Positions 5,857-15,346 are shown, counted from the stretch's first letter. The stretch: DNA of 42,080 nt from an uncultured Bacilli bacterium (GCA_910588195.1 CAJUPN010000011.1:1-42080); one strand, 5' to 3'. Notes: generated from the letters alone by a model not told the origin. Numbers and translations are program-made.

Positions 5857-7008
5857 ATGTTAAAAGTTGCATTAACTGGAATCCCTAGTAGTGGAAAAAC
5901 TACTGTTATAAATGGAATATTAGAAAGGTTTACAGAACAAGGATATCGTGTTTTAATTGTTCCTGAAACCGCAACAGAATTTATTAAATCTGGAATAACA
6001 CCTGTTGGAGAAAATAAGATAGATCCTCTTATATTTCAAGAATTAGTTCTAAGAAAACAATTAAGTAAAGAAGAATTATATGAATATGCTGCCAATTGCT
6101 TAGGTAGTGACAAAGTAATTATTTTATTTGACCGAGGAACACTTGATGGTTATGCTTATGTTCCAGAAGAAGAAATGAATGAGGTGATGAACAAAGTAGG
6201 TGTCTCGAAAAGAGATTTATTGTTAAACTATCATGCTATTTTGTTCCTAGAAGGATCTCCTAAATTTTTTACTACTGAAAATAATGCTGCAAGATATGAA
6301 AAAGATGCTTCTGAAGCTGCTGCTTTAAGACAAAGACTTTTAAATTCTTATTTAGGCCATGACAATCTTAGGGTAATAAAACCGAGAGAACAAATGAAAG
6401 ATAAACAAGAAGAAGTAATTAACATACTTTCAAATATGTTAGGTAATCCGACTCGTTTAAGAGACCAAAAGAAATTTCTTGTGAGTGATGTTAATATTGA
6501 AGAATTCTTAAAAAATGTTGGTTCAGGAATTGTTGATATTGATCAAGATTATTTAGTTTCTGAAAATAGTGAAGAAGAATATCGAGTACGAAAAATGACA
6601 CAAGGAAATGATTCATCTTATCACTTTACTGTTATAAAAAAACTTGCTAATGGAACTCGTGAAATTCTAAAAGAAGAAACTATAAATGAAAAAGCTTATG
6701 AAAAACTCTTAGCTTTAAAAAATAAAGAATTAGCGTCTATTAAGAAAACTAGATACTCTTTTGTCTATGCAAACCAATACTATAAATTAGATAGTTTTGA
6801 AGATGGACTAATGATACTAGAAGTAAACCTTACCAAAGAAAATCCGACATTAACGTTGCCAGACTTCGTAAGTGTTGTTGAAGACGTTACAAATGATCTA
6901 GATTATACAAATATTAATATTGCCAAAAGAAAGAAGGACGATTATGACAAAGGGAAAGATAATAGTAATAGAGGGCACAGATTGTTCAGGGAAAGAAATA
7001 CAATCTAA
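5857..7008 (+). CDS. TTD14-like P-loop ATPase/GTPase with C-terminal CYTH domain
   Basis: The protein has 383 residues. The N-terminal half is an AAA_28/NadR-type nucleoside-kinase-like P-loop domain: GIPSSGKTT Walker A (residues 8-16), PETATEFI, and FDRGTLDGYAY (a DRG lid-type motif, about 92-102). Residues about 230-355 alternate charged beta strands in the pattern of a CYTH/triphosphate-tunnel domain (YRVRKM, HFTVIKK, YKLDSF, LMILEVNL). This P-loop plus CYTH combination matches the TTD14 family, described in eukaryotes as a GTP- and phosphoinositide-binding protein. In bacteria the substrate is unclear. The last 65 nt overlap the thymidylate-kinase-like gene. Confidence 0.75.
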   Translation: MLKVALTGIPSSGKTTVINGILERFTEQGYRVLIVPETATEFIKSGITPVGENKIDPLIFQELVLRKQLSKEELYEYAANCLGSDKVIILFDRGTLDGYAYVPEEEMNEVMNKVGVSKRDLLLNYHAILFLEGSPKFFTTENNAARYEKDASEAAALRQRLLNSYLGHDNLRVIKPREQMKDKQEEVINILSNMLGNPTRLRDQKKFLVSDVNIEEFLKNVGSGIVDIDQDYLVSENSEEEYRVRKMTQGNDSSYHFTVIKKLANGTREILKEETINEKAYEKLLALKNKELASIKKTRYSFVYANQYYKLDSFEDGLMILEVNLTKENPTLTLPDFVSVVEDVTNDLDYTNINIAKRKKDDYDKGKDNSNRGHRLFRERNTI

Positions 7009-7777
7009 AAAGTTAGTGGAACGATTAAGTGAAGAAGGATGTAAAACATTTTATTATAATTATCCAAATTATGCGTCACCAACTGGTAAAATAATTGGTT
7101 TGCCTTATTTAGGTAAATCTTATTTGGGAGCTGAGCTAGTAAATTCTCACAGAGAAAAAGTTGTAGAAAGATTAAAAAAACTTTATCAAAAAACTAATAA
7201 AATCTATGATGAAAAAATAGTTGATTTAGCTATAGATTTAATGGGCGAAGAATTAGGTGTTGGTTGGTTTAAAGAAGGAGCATCAAATGTAGATCCCAAA
7301 ATAGCAGGGGCTTATTACACTATTGATCGTGCGTATAATGCACCTAATGTAGATAAATTACTAGATGAGGGGAATGTCGTAATTGATCGATATTATTATT
7401 CTAATATGGGTCACCAAGGTGGAAAAATAAAATCTAGTGAAGAAAGAAAAGATTATTATGACTGGAATGTAAAGCTAGAAAGAGAAATGTTTGGTTTACC
7501 AAAAGAGGACATTGCTATATTTTTACACGTTCCAACAATTTATACCGCTATTCTAAAAAAAGCTCGAGATGAAGAATTGGATGAACATGAAAAAGATACA
7601 GAACATCTTAAGAATGCCGAGAGTGCTTATTTAGAACTTGCAAAAAATTACGGTTTTGAAACTATAGATTGTCTACATGAAATGTCAGATCCTATAAATT
7701 CAAGTGATGTAAAAACAGTTGATGAAATCCATGAAGAAGTTTATAATGTCGTTAAACGTAAATTGAATTTAAGATAA
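6944..7777 (+). CDS. Thymidylate kinase-like protein with non-canonical P-loop
   Basis: The protein has 277 residues. ATG 6944 is chosen for the GAAGGACG Shine-Dalgarno just upstream. N-terminal IIVIEGTDCSGKEIQ matches the dTMP kinase loop (EGxDGxGK(S/T)TQ), but Ser/Thr after Lys is Glu. A DRYYYSNMGHQGG motif (about residues 146-158) corresponds to the DR(Y/F) nucleoside-contact motif. It is longer than the usual dTMP kinase (about 210), with inserts around residues 45-110. It would convert dTMP to dTDP, following the tdk of the same operon. It could instead act on another nucleotide, given the P-loop change. Overlaps the previous gene by 65 nt. Confidence 0.8.
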   Translation: MTKGKIIVIEGTDCSGKEIQSKKLVERLSEEGCKTFYYNYPNYASPTGKIIGLPYLGKSYLGAELVNSHREKVVERLKKLYQKTNKIYDEKIVDLAIDLMGEELGVGWFKEGASNVDPKIAGAYYTIDRAYNAPNVDKLLDEGNVVIDRYYYSNMGHQGGKIKSSEERKDYYDWNVKLEREMFGLPKEDIAIFLHVPTIYTAILKKARDEELDEHEKDTEHLKNAESAYLELAKNYGFETIDCLHEMSDPINSSDVKTVDEIHEEVYNVVKRKLNLR

Positions 7778-7802
7778 TCAATCCCAGATTATCTTTTTTT
7801 TT
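7771..7802 (+). terminator. Rho-independent terminator of the nucleotide operon
   Basis: AAGATAATC (7771-7779) pairs with GATTATCTT (7787-7795) around a 7-nt loop, followed by T's to 7802; it includes the stop codon. Confidence 0.85.
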
Positions 7803-7833
7803 GGGAAAATGTGTTAAAGAAACGTAGATACTA

Positions 7834-7862
7834 TTGTAAAAAAAAAGACTTTATTTTATAAT
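7834..7862 (+). promoter_or_regulatory. Candidate promoter of the type IV secretion locus
   Basis: TTGTAA (7834-7839), 17-nt spacer beginning with an A-run, and TATAAT (7857-7862), 70 bp upstream of the VirB6-like gene. Confidence 0.6.
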
Positions 7863-7931
7863 TATATTAGTGTATTATAGTCTAATACTGTGCATTAGTG
7901 ACGACTAGTGTACTTTCAAGGAGTGAACAAT

Positions 7932-10271
7932 ATGATTTTTCCAATGATTGCTGATTGGTTCAACAATACAATGATGTTCTTATTTATCGGTCTTATTGAC
8001 ACAGTATGTTATGGGCTATTAACTGTTGCATATAACATTTTTTATGGTGTTGCTCAAATTGACTTATTTGGTGGTGGCTCATCTGGAGCTGTCTTATATG
8101 AAAACATAACACAAAAACTATACATGGTTTTATCAGTAGTAATGGTGTTTATTTTTGCTTATCAGTTAATCATGCTAGTAATAGATCCTGATGGTAAGGG
8201 AAAAGGAGCTATGTCTCAAGTTGTTAAAGATACTCTTATATCAATAGTGTTACTTATATGTTTACCTTTAGTTTTTCGTAGTATGGCAATGTTTCAATTC
8301 CATGTCTTAGAAAATGGAACAATTCCTGCTATAATAATGGGGACTAATGGACAAAATTCTAATAATGATCCAGGGAAGAATGTAAGTATGATGGTACTTG
8401 TTTCCTTTTTCCATCCTAATGGAACAACTTATAATACTTTCTTTGGCGAAGATGGAAATGTAAAATCATCTGCTGTAGAAGAGTGTCTTGCTCAAACTGC
8501 AGCAGCAGATGGTGAGGAACATCCAGATACCTGTGAAATGTATGTTTCAGCCCTTCAAGAGTGGACAGACGGTGGTGGATGGATTACTGCTTTAACTATG
8601 AATCATAAAAAGTTAAGACACTGGGTAGGTGATACAATGACTTATTCCATTGTACTATCTTCTTTTGCCGCCTTAGCTTGTGCCTATGTATTCTTTATTT
8701 ATGCAATTGATATTGGAACACGTGCAGTAAAATTAGGTGTACTACAACTAATTTCTCCAGTGCCAGTTGTTTTAAGGATATTTCCTAATACTAAAAAATC
8801 ATTTGACACATGGTTTAGCCACTTGAAGAAAACATACTTAGAGTTATTTATTCGTGTTGCTGTTATATTTTTTGCTTTAGAAGTTGTAAAAATGATCCCG
8901 ACATTTGTTGATATATTATGGCATTCTCAAGACGGAAGTGTGGCAGGTGGATTTACCAAATGTGTTGCTACAGTAATCCTAATTTTAGGAGTATTGAAAT
9001 TCGGTCAAGATGCTGTTCCATTATTTAAAGAACTATTCTCGGCTGGTGGAAACTTGTTTTCAGGTATTAATCTAAAAACTAAAGTTAACCCTATTAAAGG
9101 TGTTCAAGGTCGACTTGAAGAAAATAAGGGACTTATGTGGAGTGCTGGTAAATTAGGTGGAATAGCTGGTGGTGTTAGAAGCCAGTTTGGCTACCAATAC
9201 GCTAAAAACACTAAGGCAGCTGTAGATCAAACAGGAAATGCCCACAGATTCTCTAGTGCAGTTATGGCTTTAGGTTCAGGCTTAAGGGGAGTTGTAACTG
9301 GAGCTAAAAGTGGTAAAGCTTTAACTAGTTTTGACTTAAAAGGTGGACGTCAAAGTGTTGTTACAGGAGCAGATGCTGCAAATAAACAATTTAATGAAAG
9401 CAGAAGATTACAAGCTTATTCACAAAATCAAGCTGACTTCTTACAAAATTTACACGATTTAGGAAATGCTAATCCTTCTGAAAGAACTAAACATTTTTCC
9501 AAAAATGTTGGTGCACTTATCGCTGGAAATGCTGCTGCTACAACTGGAGCTGCCGGAGAATGGGCTGATAACTTAAAATACGAAAAAGAGCAATTTCATA
9601 AACGTGTTCGTGGAGAGTATTCATCTACTCAAGCAACATCACAAGCATTGGCTGGTATCTTAGATGGATTATCAGGAATTAAAGCAAATACAAAAGACAA
9701 AACTAAATCAATTACTAAGAAAATTGACGACTTACAACAAATTGTCAATACTTCAACAGTTCAATCTGACCCTGGTGCTAATGCTAGTGCAGAAAGAAAA
9801 CAAGAATATCAAAAATACTTGGATGCTAAAAAACTTCTTGATGAAGCAAAAGCAGAGAAAAACGATATTATTGCTAGAGAACTTAGTAAGACAGATGTTG
9901 CTAAACAATTTGCTACTAATACTTTAGATGATGTACTTGATAAAATCAAAAAAGCTCCTCAAGGTACTCTTGGAAGTCAACAAGATTACGATACGATTTT
10001 AAACAGAGTTCAAGACTTACGAGCTAGTGCTGGTAATGGAAGCCTTACAGGAGCAGATATTAAGGATTTAGGAAAAATTGTTGATGACTTAACTAACTAC
10101 AAAATTTACTCTAATGCTCTTGCTGAACAACAAAAAAAGAGTACACAGAATTTTGCTGCCTCAGCAGGTGGAAGTGGAGCTTCCTCAGGTGGATCAAGTG
10201 GTGGCTCATCAGGCAGTTCCTCAGGTAGCTCAGGTGGATCAAGTGGTGGTTCATCAGGCGGAGGAAAGTAA
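7932..10271 (+). CDS. VirB6/TrbL-like type IV secretion membrane protein with Ser/Gly tail
   Basis: The protein has 779 residues; ATG 7932 follows AAGGAGTG with 7-nt spacing. About six hydrophobic segments lie in the first 355 residues (roughly 9-35, 60-81, 100-119, 235-260, 297-320, 340-355), the layout of VirB6/TrbL channel-base proteins. The remaining half is soluble: a Gln/Lys-rich helical stretch and, from about residue 743, a tail made almost only of Ser and Gly (DNA repeats of GGTGGATCAAGTGGT type, 10159-10269). First gene of a locus with PrgI, VirB4 and VirD4, which is the basis for the assignment; sequence conservation in this family is low. Confidence 0.8.
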   Translation: MIFPMIADWFNNTMMFLFIGLIDTVCYGLLTVAYNIFYGVAQIDLFGGGSSGAVLYENITQKLYMVLSVVMVFIFAYQLIMLVIDPDGKGKGAMSQVVKDTLISIVLLICLPLVFRSMAMFQFHVLENGTIPAIIMGTNGQNSNNDPGKNVSMMVLVSFFHPNGTTYNTFFGEDGNVKSSAVEECLAQTAAADGEEHPDTCEMYVSALQEWTDGGGWITALTMNHKKLRHWVGDTMTYSIVLSSFAALACAYVFFIYAIDIGTRAVKLGVLQLISPVPVVLRIFPNTKKSFDTWFSHLKKTYLELFIRVAVIFFALEVVKMIPTFVDILWHSQDGSVAGGFTKCVATVILILGVLKFGQDAVPLFKELFSAGGNLFSGINLKTKVNPIKGVQGRLEENKGLMWSAGKLGGIAGGVRSQFGYQYAKNTKAAVDQTGNAHRFSSAVMALGSGLRGVVTGAKSGKALTSFDLKGGRQSVVTGADAANKQFNESRRLQAYSQNQADFLQNLHDLGNANPSERTKHFSKNVGALIAGNAAATTGAAGEWADNLKYEKEQFHKRVRGEYSSTQATSQALAGILDGLSGIKANTKDKTKSITKKIDDLQQIVNTSTVQSDPGANASAERKQEYQKYLDAKKLLDEAKAEKNDIIARELSKTDVAKQFATNTLDDVLDKIKKAPQGTLGSQQDYDTILNRVQDLRASAGNGSLTGADIKDLGKIVDDLTNYKIYSNALAEQQKKSTQNFAASAGGSGASSGGSSGGSSGSSSGSSGGSSGGSSGGGK

Positions 10272-10303
10272 TAAAAAGCTAAGAATAATAAGGAGGAATT
10301 AAA

Positions 10304-10630
10304 ATGAATCAATATTTGATTCCAGCAAACTCAAAAAGATCTATGTTGATTCTTGGGTTATTTACACCAGTAGATTTAATAATAGTCGCAATAGGAGGGC
10401 TAATAACCCTAGCTCTTCTATTTGCTGTTAATGCAGAAACTATCCAAGATATTGGTATTATACTAACGCCACTTTTAATAAGTGCAGCGATGGTATCCCC
10501 TGTACCAAATCACAGGAATGTATGGAATTTAACTGCAAATATATATAATTTCTTTAGTAAAAGAAGAACTTATTATTGGAGAGGATGGTGTATGACTCAT
10601 GTCGAAGAAGAAACAACAAACGAAAAGTGA
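10304..10630 (+). CDS. PrgI family protein (VirB3-like)
   Basis: The protein has 108 residues and starts at ATG 10304 after a perfect AAGGAGGAA. It has the PrgI layout: short N-terminus (YLIPANSKRSM), two hydrophobic helices (about 20-45 and 48-68), then a basic segment NIYNFFSKRRTYYWRGW. PrgI proteins sit directly before VirB4 in Gram-positive conjugative systems and take the place of VirB3 in the inner-membrane complex. Here its 3' end overlaps the next gene by 32 nt. Confidence 0.88.
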   Translation: MNQYLIPANSKRSMLILGLFTPVDLIIVAIGGLITLALLFAVNAETIQDIGIILTPLLISAAMVSPVPNHRNVWNLTANIYNFFSKRRTYYWRGWCMTHVEEETTNEK

Positions 10631-11198
10631 TAACAGTAAGTTTACTGAAGATTGGCTTCCTATAAAAGGAATCCAAGGTGGTTACATAACTGTACCAGGG
10701 GGAGGAATTCTCGAAGGAGACCAAATCGTTACTGGCGTTAGAATAGAACCAAAAAATATTTTTATCAGTGATTCAGAAACTCAAAATATGACAATTACAG
10801 CATTAAGAAATTTTTATAATACAATGGATTATGAGTTTTGGTTAGTTTGCTGTGATAGACCAGTTGATATTAACTTATATAAATCAGAACTTGAAATTAA
10901 ATATAACGAGGCAACAAATCAACAAATGCGTAAATTAATTTTGCAAGATTTAAAGAAAATAGACATGTTCATTGGACCAGAAATCAATGCTGTTGATACA
11001 GAGTATTATATTCTTTTTAAAGATAGTGCTAAAGAACGTGAAAGAATTCAAAAGAAGATTCACAACATAATAGGTGGATTTGCATCAGCAGGTTTAAATG
11101 CAAGACAATTAACAGATGAGGATGTAAGAGTACTATTAGATAGTTTCTTTAATGACTCAAAAAAAGTAGAATTTGGGACGGTGATGACAGATGTCTAA
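10599..11198 (+). CDS. VirB4 N-terminal-domain protein (split VirB4)
   Basis: The protein has 199 residues and starts at ATG 10599 inside prgI (GGAGAGG about 13-19 nt upstream). The sequence DWLPIKGIQGGYITV... and the downstream IEPKNIFI resemble the N-terminal, membrane-associated domain of VirB4/TraC ATPases (D-W-x-P-I-K, then an h-E-x-x-N-F strand). It lacks any P-loop; that part is in the next gene, which it overlaps by 8 nt. The arrangement indicates a VirB4 whose N-terminal and motor domains are separate polypeptides. Confidence 0.7.
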   Translation: MSKKKQQTKSDNSKFTEDWLPIKGIQGGYITVPGGGILEGDQIVTGVRIEPKNIFISDSETQNMTITALRNFYNTMDYEFWLVCCDRPVDINLYKSELEIKYNEATNQQMRKLILQDLKKIDMFIGPEINAVDTEYYILFKDSAKERERIQKKIHNIIGGFASAGLNARQLTDEDVRVLLDSFFNDSKKVEFGTVMTDV

Positions 11199-12984
11199 GA
11201 TGACTCAAAAATCCGAAATAGCTCCAAAGGGACTTAATTTCAAAATAAATGAATTTATGATAAGTGATAAATATGCAACAATATTAACTGTTTTAGAATA
11301 TCCAAACGCAATAGGTTACGGTTTTTTAAGTAATATTACCAATATTCCAGGAGCTAAAGTAGTTGTAAAACATATTCCAATTGCTTTTTCAACTATGACA
11401 AAAACCATCAATAAAGAAATTGGTGAATTAAAAGAAGCTTATCAAAAAGAAAATGACCATACATTAAAAGAAAGAATTAGAATAGACTACGAAACTATGG
11501 AATCTTTTGTTAACATGTTGGCTGCAACTCAATCAAAAATATTTGATTTTCAATTACATATCATGATTACAGCTGATACAAAAGACGAATTAGATGCTAA
11601 AAAATTACAAGTAAAAAATTTCTTAACTTCTTTAGGTATGCGAGCTATACCTATGATGTTTGAACAAGAAAAAGTATTAAAGAGTATGATACCAATATTC
11701 CCAAAACAAGATGTCGAAGAACGTATTGGTATTCCAATACCAGCACCAACTATTGCTGCAATGTATCCATTTGTGTTTGATAGTATTAAAGACCCTGGGT
11801 TATCAACTCTATTTGGTCTTGATAATTCTGGTGGTGTAGTTTTATTTAATCAATTTTTATATCAAATAAGAAAAGAACACAATCGAAATAATGCTAACAT
11901 GATTATCTTAGGTACTTCAGGATCAGGTAAATCAACAGCTGCTAAATTACAATTAAGAAATCATATTCGTAATGGCTATCAAATTGTCGCTATCGACCCT
12001 GAAAACGAACTTGAGCATTTATGTCGCTCAAATGGCGGAGTTAACGTAGATTTAGGTAAAGGTGGATCATTTGGTCTTATAAATCCTCTTGAAGTTATTG
12101 TTGACTCTGATGAAGAAGAGTTATCTCAAGGACTAGGGTATACTGTTTTAACAAGAGCTCTTCAATCGATAAAAGCTTTTATGAAATATTATTCTCCAAC
12201 AATTGAAGATGATGTTTTAGCGATGTTTTCAGAAATAGTTCAAGAAACTTATAAACGTTTTGGCATTGATTTTGATACTAATTTTGCTAATTTTACACCT
12301 GAATCTTATCCAACTTTTGATGACGTTTATACAACTATTAAAGGAAAACTTTTATCAATGCCTGAGGCAACACGTGAAAGAGATGTTATGGAACGTCTTG
12401 AATTACGTGTAAGACCATTTGTTAATGAATTAAGATATTATTTTAATGGTCATACAACTGTTAATGCTGATACAGATTTTATTGTATTTAATATAAAAGA
12501 AGTAATGAATAGTGACTCAAACATTCGAAATGCTTTATTTTTCAACATTTTAAAATATGCTTGGGGACTATGTTTAGATAAAAGTGTTAATACGGTAATG
12601 ATGGTTGATGAAGCACATATTTTACTTGCTGGTAATAATGAATTAGGTGCTGAATATCTAGCTCAAATGCAAAGACGTGCAAGAAAGTACAATACTGGTA
12701 CTATTATTATCACTCAACAGCCAACAGATTTCGCTGATGAACGAGTTATAATGCATGGTAAAGCTATATTTGACAATGCCTCTTATTATTTAGTTATGGG
12801 ACTTCGTAAACAAGCTGTAGAAGATTTATCTAAATTAGTAGATTTAAATGACTCTGAAAGAGAAGCTATCAAACAATATACACAAGGACAAGCTTTGTTC
12901 ATTTGTGGTTCAAGACGTATGAATATTAATGTAATTCTTACTCAAGATGAGTTAGATTCATTTGGTTCCGCAGGAGGACTATAG
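11191..12984 (+). CDS. virB4: VirB4-like type IV secretion ATPase
   Basis: The protein has 597 residues. It carries Walker A GTSGSGKST (residues 241-249), Walker B VMMVDEAH (about 468-475), the arginine-rich MQRRARKYNTG segment and the TQQPTDF motif typical of VirB4/TraC ATPases. It energises the assembly of and transport through the type IV channel at the cytoplasmic membrane. About 200 residues before the P-loop correspond to the middle of a normal VirB4; the first domain is supplied by the overlapping upstream gene. The gene lies centrally in the operon 7932-18369. Confidence 0.94.
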   Translation: MSKMTQKSEIAPKGLNFKINEFMISDKYATILTVLEYPNAIGYGFLSNITNIPGAKVVVKHIPIAFSTMTKTINKEIGELKEAYQKENDHTLKERIRIDYETMESFVNMLAATQSKIFDFQLHIMITADTKDELDAKKLQVKNFLTSLGMRAIPMMFEQEKVLKSMIPIFPKQDVEERIGIPIPAPTIAAMYPFVFDSIKDPGLSTLFGLDNSGGVVLFNQFLYQIRKEHNRNNANMIILGTSGSGKSTAAKLQLRNHIRNGYQIVAIDPENELEHLCRSNGGVNVDLGKGGSFGLINPLEVIVDSDEEELSQGLGYTVLTRALQSIKAFMKYYSPTIEDDVLAMFSEIVQETYKRFGIDFDTNFANFTPESYPTFDDVYTTIKGKLLSMPEATRERDVMERLELRVRPFVNELRYYFNGHTTVNADTDFIVFNIKEVMNSDSNIRNALFFNILKYAWGLCLDKSVNTVMMVDEAHILLAGNNELGAEYLAQMQRRARKYNTGTIIITQQPTDFADERVIMHGKAIFDNASYYLVMGLRKQAVEDLSKLVDLNDSEREAIKQYTQGQALFICGSRRMNINVILTQDELDSFGSAGGL

Positions 12985-13002
12985 TATTAGGCGGTGATAT
13001 TT

Positions 13003-15333
13003 GTGGATAATACACACAATAATAAAATAAGAACAATTATCAATAAAGGTATAAAGTATTGTGCCTTTTTTGTGATTGTTTTTTTTCTTGCTATCACCAA
13101 CATTCAAGCTTATCAATTTAAATTTAGTGAGTTTGATTGGGATAAGTTTTATGAAGAAAAGAAAAGTTTTTGGGAAGATTTATGTAAAACAGAAGATGGT
13201 GGAACTGATAAAAAATGTGAATATGAATTAGCTAATGCTCAAAAGAAATTTTATAAAAAACTTTATAAAGCTTTAGCTAAATATGAAAAAAAAGGAATCT
13301 TCATCCCTGGAACTAATGAATATGAATATATTGATGACATTATTTTAGAAACAGTATTTTATGAAATGAATCCATCATTGTTTTCTGATAATGGACAAGA
13401 ATATGCTGATTTATATGATCAAAAATCAGGTACAGGAATGTATATTATTGATGATACCGATGTAGAAGATCCTGAAATGGATATTGATTATACTGATGAA
13501 GCTGCTCTAAATTATTTTGCAGAGGAAAATGATACAATAAAATTACTTGTTCAAAATTTAATTGGTTATTCTACAGATTGTTTTGGTATATATGGAAATC
13601 CTGTTTATACGGAAAATGAAGAAGGTCAAAAATTTGCTCACTGTGATAATGGAAAACCAACTACTTTACCGAAAAGAGGAGAGAAGTGTGTTGATCATAT
13701 TTCTGGACCAAATGGAATGGGATTCTGGGTTTATTATATAAGTAAACTTCAACATGATGAAACACTTCCTTGGTTTCAAAGAGGTCTAGCTTTAGCTTTC
13801 TTAGGTCGTAATCCAGTTGATGAAAACTATATAACTTGCAAAAGTTATGATAGTTCATATCCTGAAAAAACAATGTATGTATATAATGACGATCCAAAAT
13901 TAGATACAGATAGATTTTTTGACTTTTTAAGTTACAATCAATATTTTGATAACAAAGCTCATCTTCAAATAAAATTTAGAGAAACTATACTTGACCCAGC
14001 TGGTGTTGATTGTATGACAAGTAAAGTTTGTGATAATTCCTTAGAATCTATTGGGAAAATTGATGAATATGAAGGGGAAGCAATACTTGTTAGAAGAGAA
14101 ATAATTGATGATATTTTAACTATTTTAAACAATTATGGTTTTGATATTCATTATGAACCTGTAGACGGTGCAAGATATAATGAAGTAGAAGAACAAACTG
14201 CTGCTCGAAAAAGTTTTTTCTGGCCAATTGGAAGTGATGAGACAGAGGAACGTAATGGAGTTATATATGCCGATAAAGAACCTGCCAGTACTGATGTAAT
14301 CTCAAAATTTGGAACTAGGGAAAATCCTGTCACAGGAGAAATAGAAGAACATTATGGAATTGATATAGCTGGTATAGAAGGAGTAACTAATGTTATTGCT
14401 GTTTACCGTGGTGAAGTAATAAGTGTTGTTGATTCTTGTACAGTTGGTGATTATGATTGTAATGAAGGTTATGGAAATACAATAATTATTGCTCACTCTA
14501 ATAATGATTACACAGTTTATGCTCATCTTGCTAGTATTGATCCTAGTGTCAGTGTAGGAACTACTGTTGATAAAGGACAATTAATTGGTAAAGTTGGAAA
14601 AACAGGAAAAACTGATGTTGCTTGTTTACATTATGAATTAAGAAAAGGTGGAAATGATATTTTACATGCTGTAGATCCTTTAGGAGAACATGATGCAAGT
14701 AATCCACGACCATCAGTTCCTGAAGGCGATTTTTCTGTTCATGAGACAACTTTAACAAAGGAAGAATTTGTTGCAAAATTAAGAGCATATTGTGTAAGTA
14801 ATGCGTGTTCTCAAACTTTTATGAATGTTTTTGTTGCTAATGCAGAACTAGTTTATGATGTTTCTGTTTCTAGTAATGTTAACCCTGAATTAGTAGTAAT
14901 CCGTGGAGCTAAAGAAGGAATGTCCCCTGGAGGAAATACCAATAATTATTGGGGAATTGGTTGTACCAACGGAAGTGGTGTAGGAGCATGTTTTAGATAT
15001 GCTAGTTTAACTGATGGAATAAAGGGATTTGCTAAAGTAGTTTCAGGATACAACACTGTTTCTGAAATGATGAGTAAATATGCTTATATTGGTGCCGTAT
15101 GGTATAATCCAGGAAGTTGGTCTTTAGGAGGATGTAAATACTATCCATATATAAATAAATACATGAGTTCTTCTCGTTCTTCGTATGTAAGTACAGTATG
15201 TAATCAAGGACCAGCATGTAAAAGTAAAGGAGACTCTGCTTGTACACCAACTAATGCAGAAGACCAACAAGCTTATGCCATGTACAATGCTAGTTCAATG
15301 GTAAACATGCGTTATGTAATGTTTGGTTTATAG
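13003..15333 (+). CDS. VirB1-like bifunctional cell-wall hydrolase (M23 peptidase + glucosaminidase/lysozyme-like)
   Basis: GTG 13003 is preferred (AGGCGGTG 6 nt upstream); it gives 776 residues. An N-terminal hydrophobic segment (about 17-35) anchors or exports the protein. Residues about 430-570 are an M23/LytM domain: HYGID (H450, D454), YAHL and CLHYEL. The last motif is normally HxH, but the first, catalytic His is Cys541 here. Residues about 585-760 resemble an N-acetylglucosaminidase/lysozyme-like domain (NPELVVIRGAKEG, NNYWGIGC, AVWYNPGSW). Such hydrolases open peptidoglycan for a type IV channel. Many Cys residues in the exported part suggest disulphides. Confidence 0.85.
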   Translation: MDNTHNNKIRTIINKGIKYCAFFVIVFFLAITNIQAYQFKFSEFDWDKFYEEKKSFWEDLCKTEDGGTDKKCEYELANAQKKFYKKLYKALAKYEKKGIFIPGTNEYEYIDDIILETVFYEMNPSLFSDNGQEYADLYDQKSGTGMYIIDDTDVEDPEMDIDYTDEAALNYFAEENDTIKLLVQNLIGYSTDCFGIYGNPVYTENEEGQKFAHCDNGKPTTLPKRGEKCVDHISGPNGMGFWVYYISKLQHDETLPWFQRGLALAFLGRNPVDENYITCKSYDSSYPEKTMYVYNDDPKLDTDRFFDFLSYNQYFDNKAHLQIKFRETILDPAGVDCMTSKVCDNSLESIGKIDEYEGEAILVRREIIDDILTILNNYGFDIHYEPVDGARYNEVEEQTAARKSFFWPIGSDETEERNGVIYADKEPASTDVISKFGTRENPVTGEIEEHYGIDIAGIEGVTNVIAVYRGEVISVVDSCTVGDYDCNEGYGNTIIIAHSNNDYTVYAHLASIDPSVSVGTTVDKGQLIGKVGKTGKTDVACLHYELRKGGNDILHAVDPLGEHDASNPRPSVPEGDFSVHETTLTKEEFVAKLRAYCVSNACSQTFMNVFVANAELVYDVSVSSNVNPELVVIRGAKEGMSPGGNTNNYWGIGCTNGSGVGACFRYASLTDGIKGFAKVVSGYNTVSEMMSKYAYIGAVWYNPGSWSLGGCKYYPYINKYMSSSRSSYVSTVCNQGPACKSKGDSACTPTNAEDQQAYAMYNASSMVNMRYVMFGL

Positions 15334-15346
15334 AAAGAGGTTTATT

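Noticed and set aside
10106..10312. Proline-rich minus-strand ORF
   Set aside because: It is the antisense of the Ser/Gly repeat tail of the VirB6-like gene.
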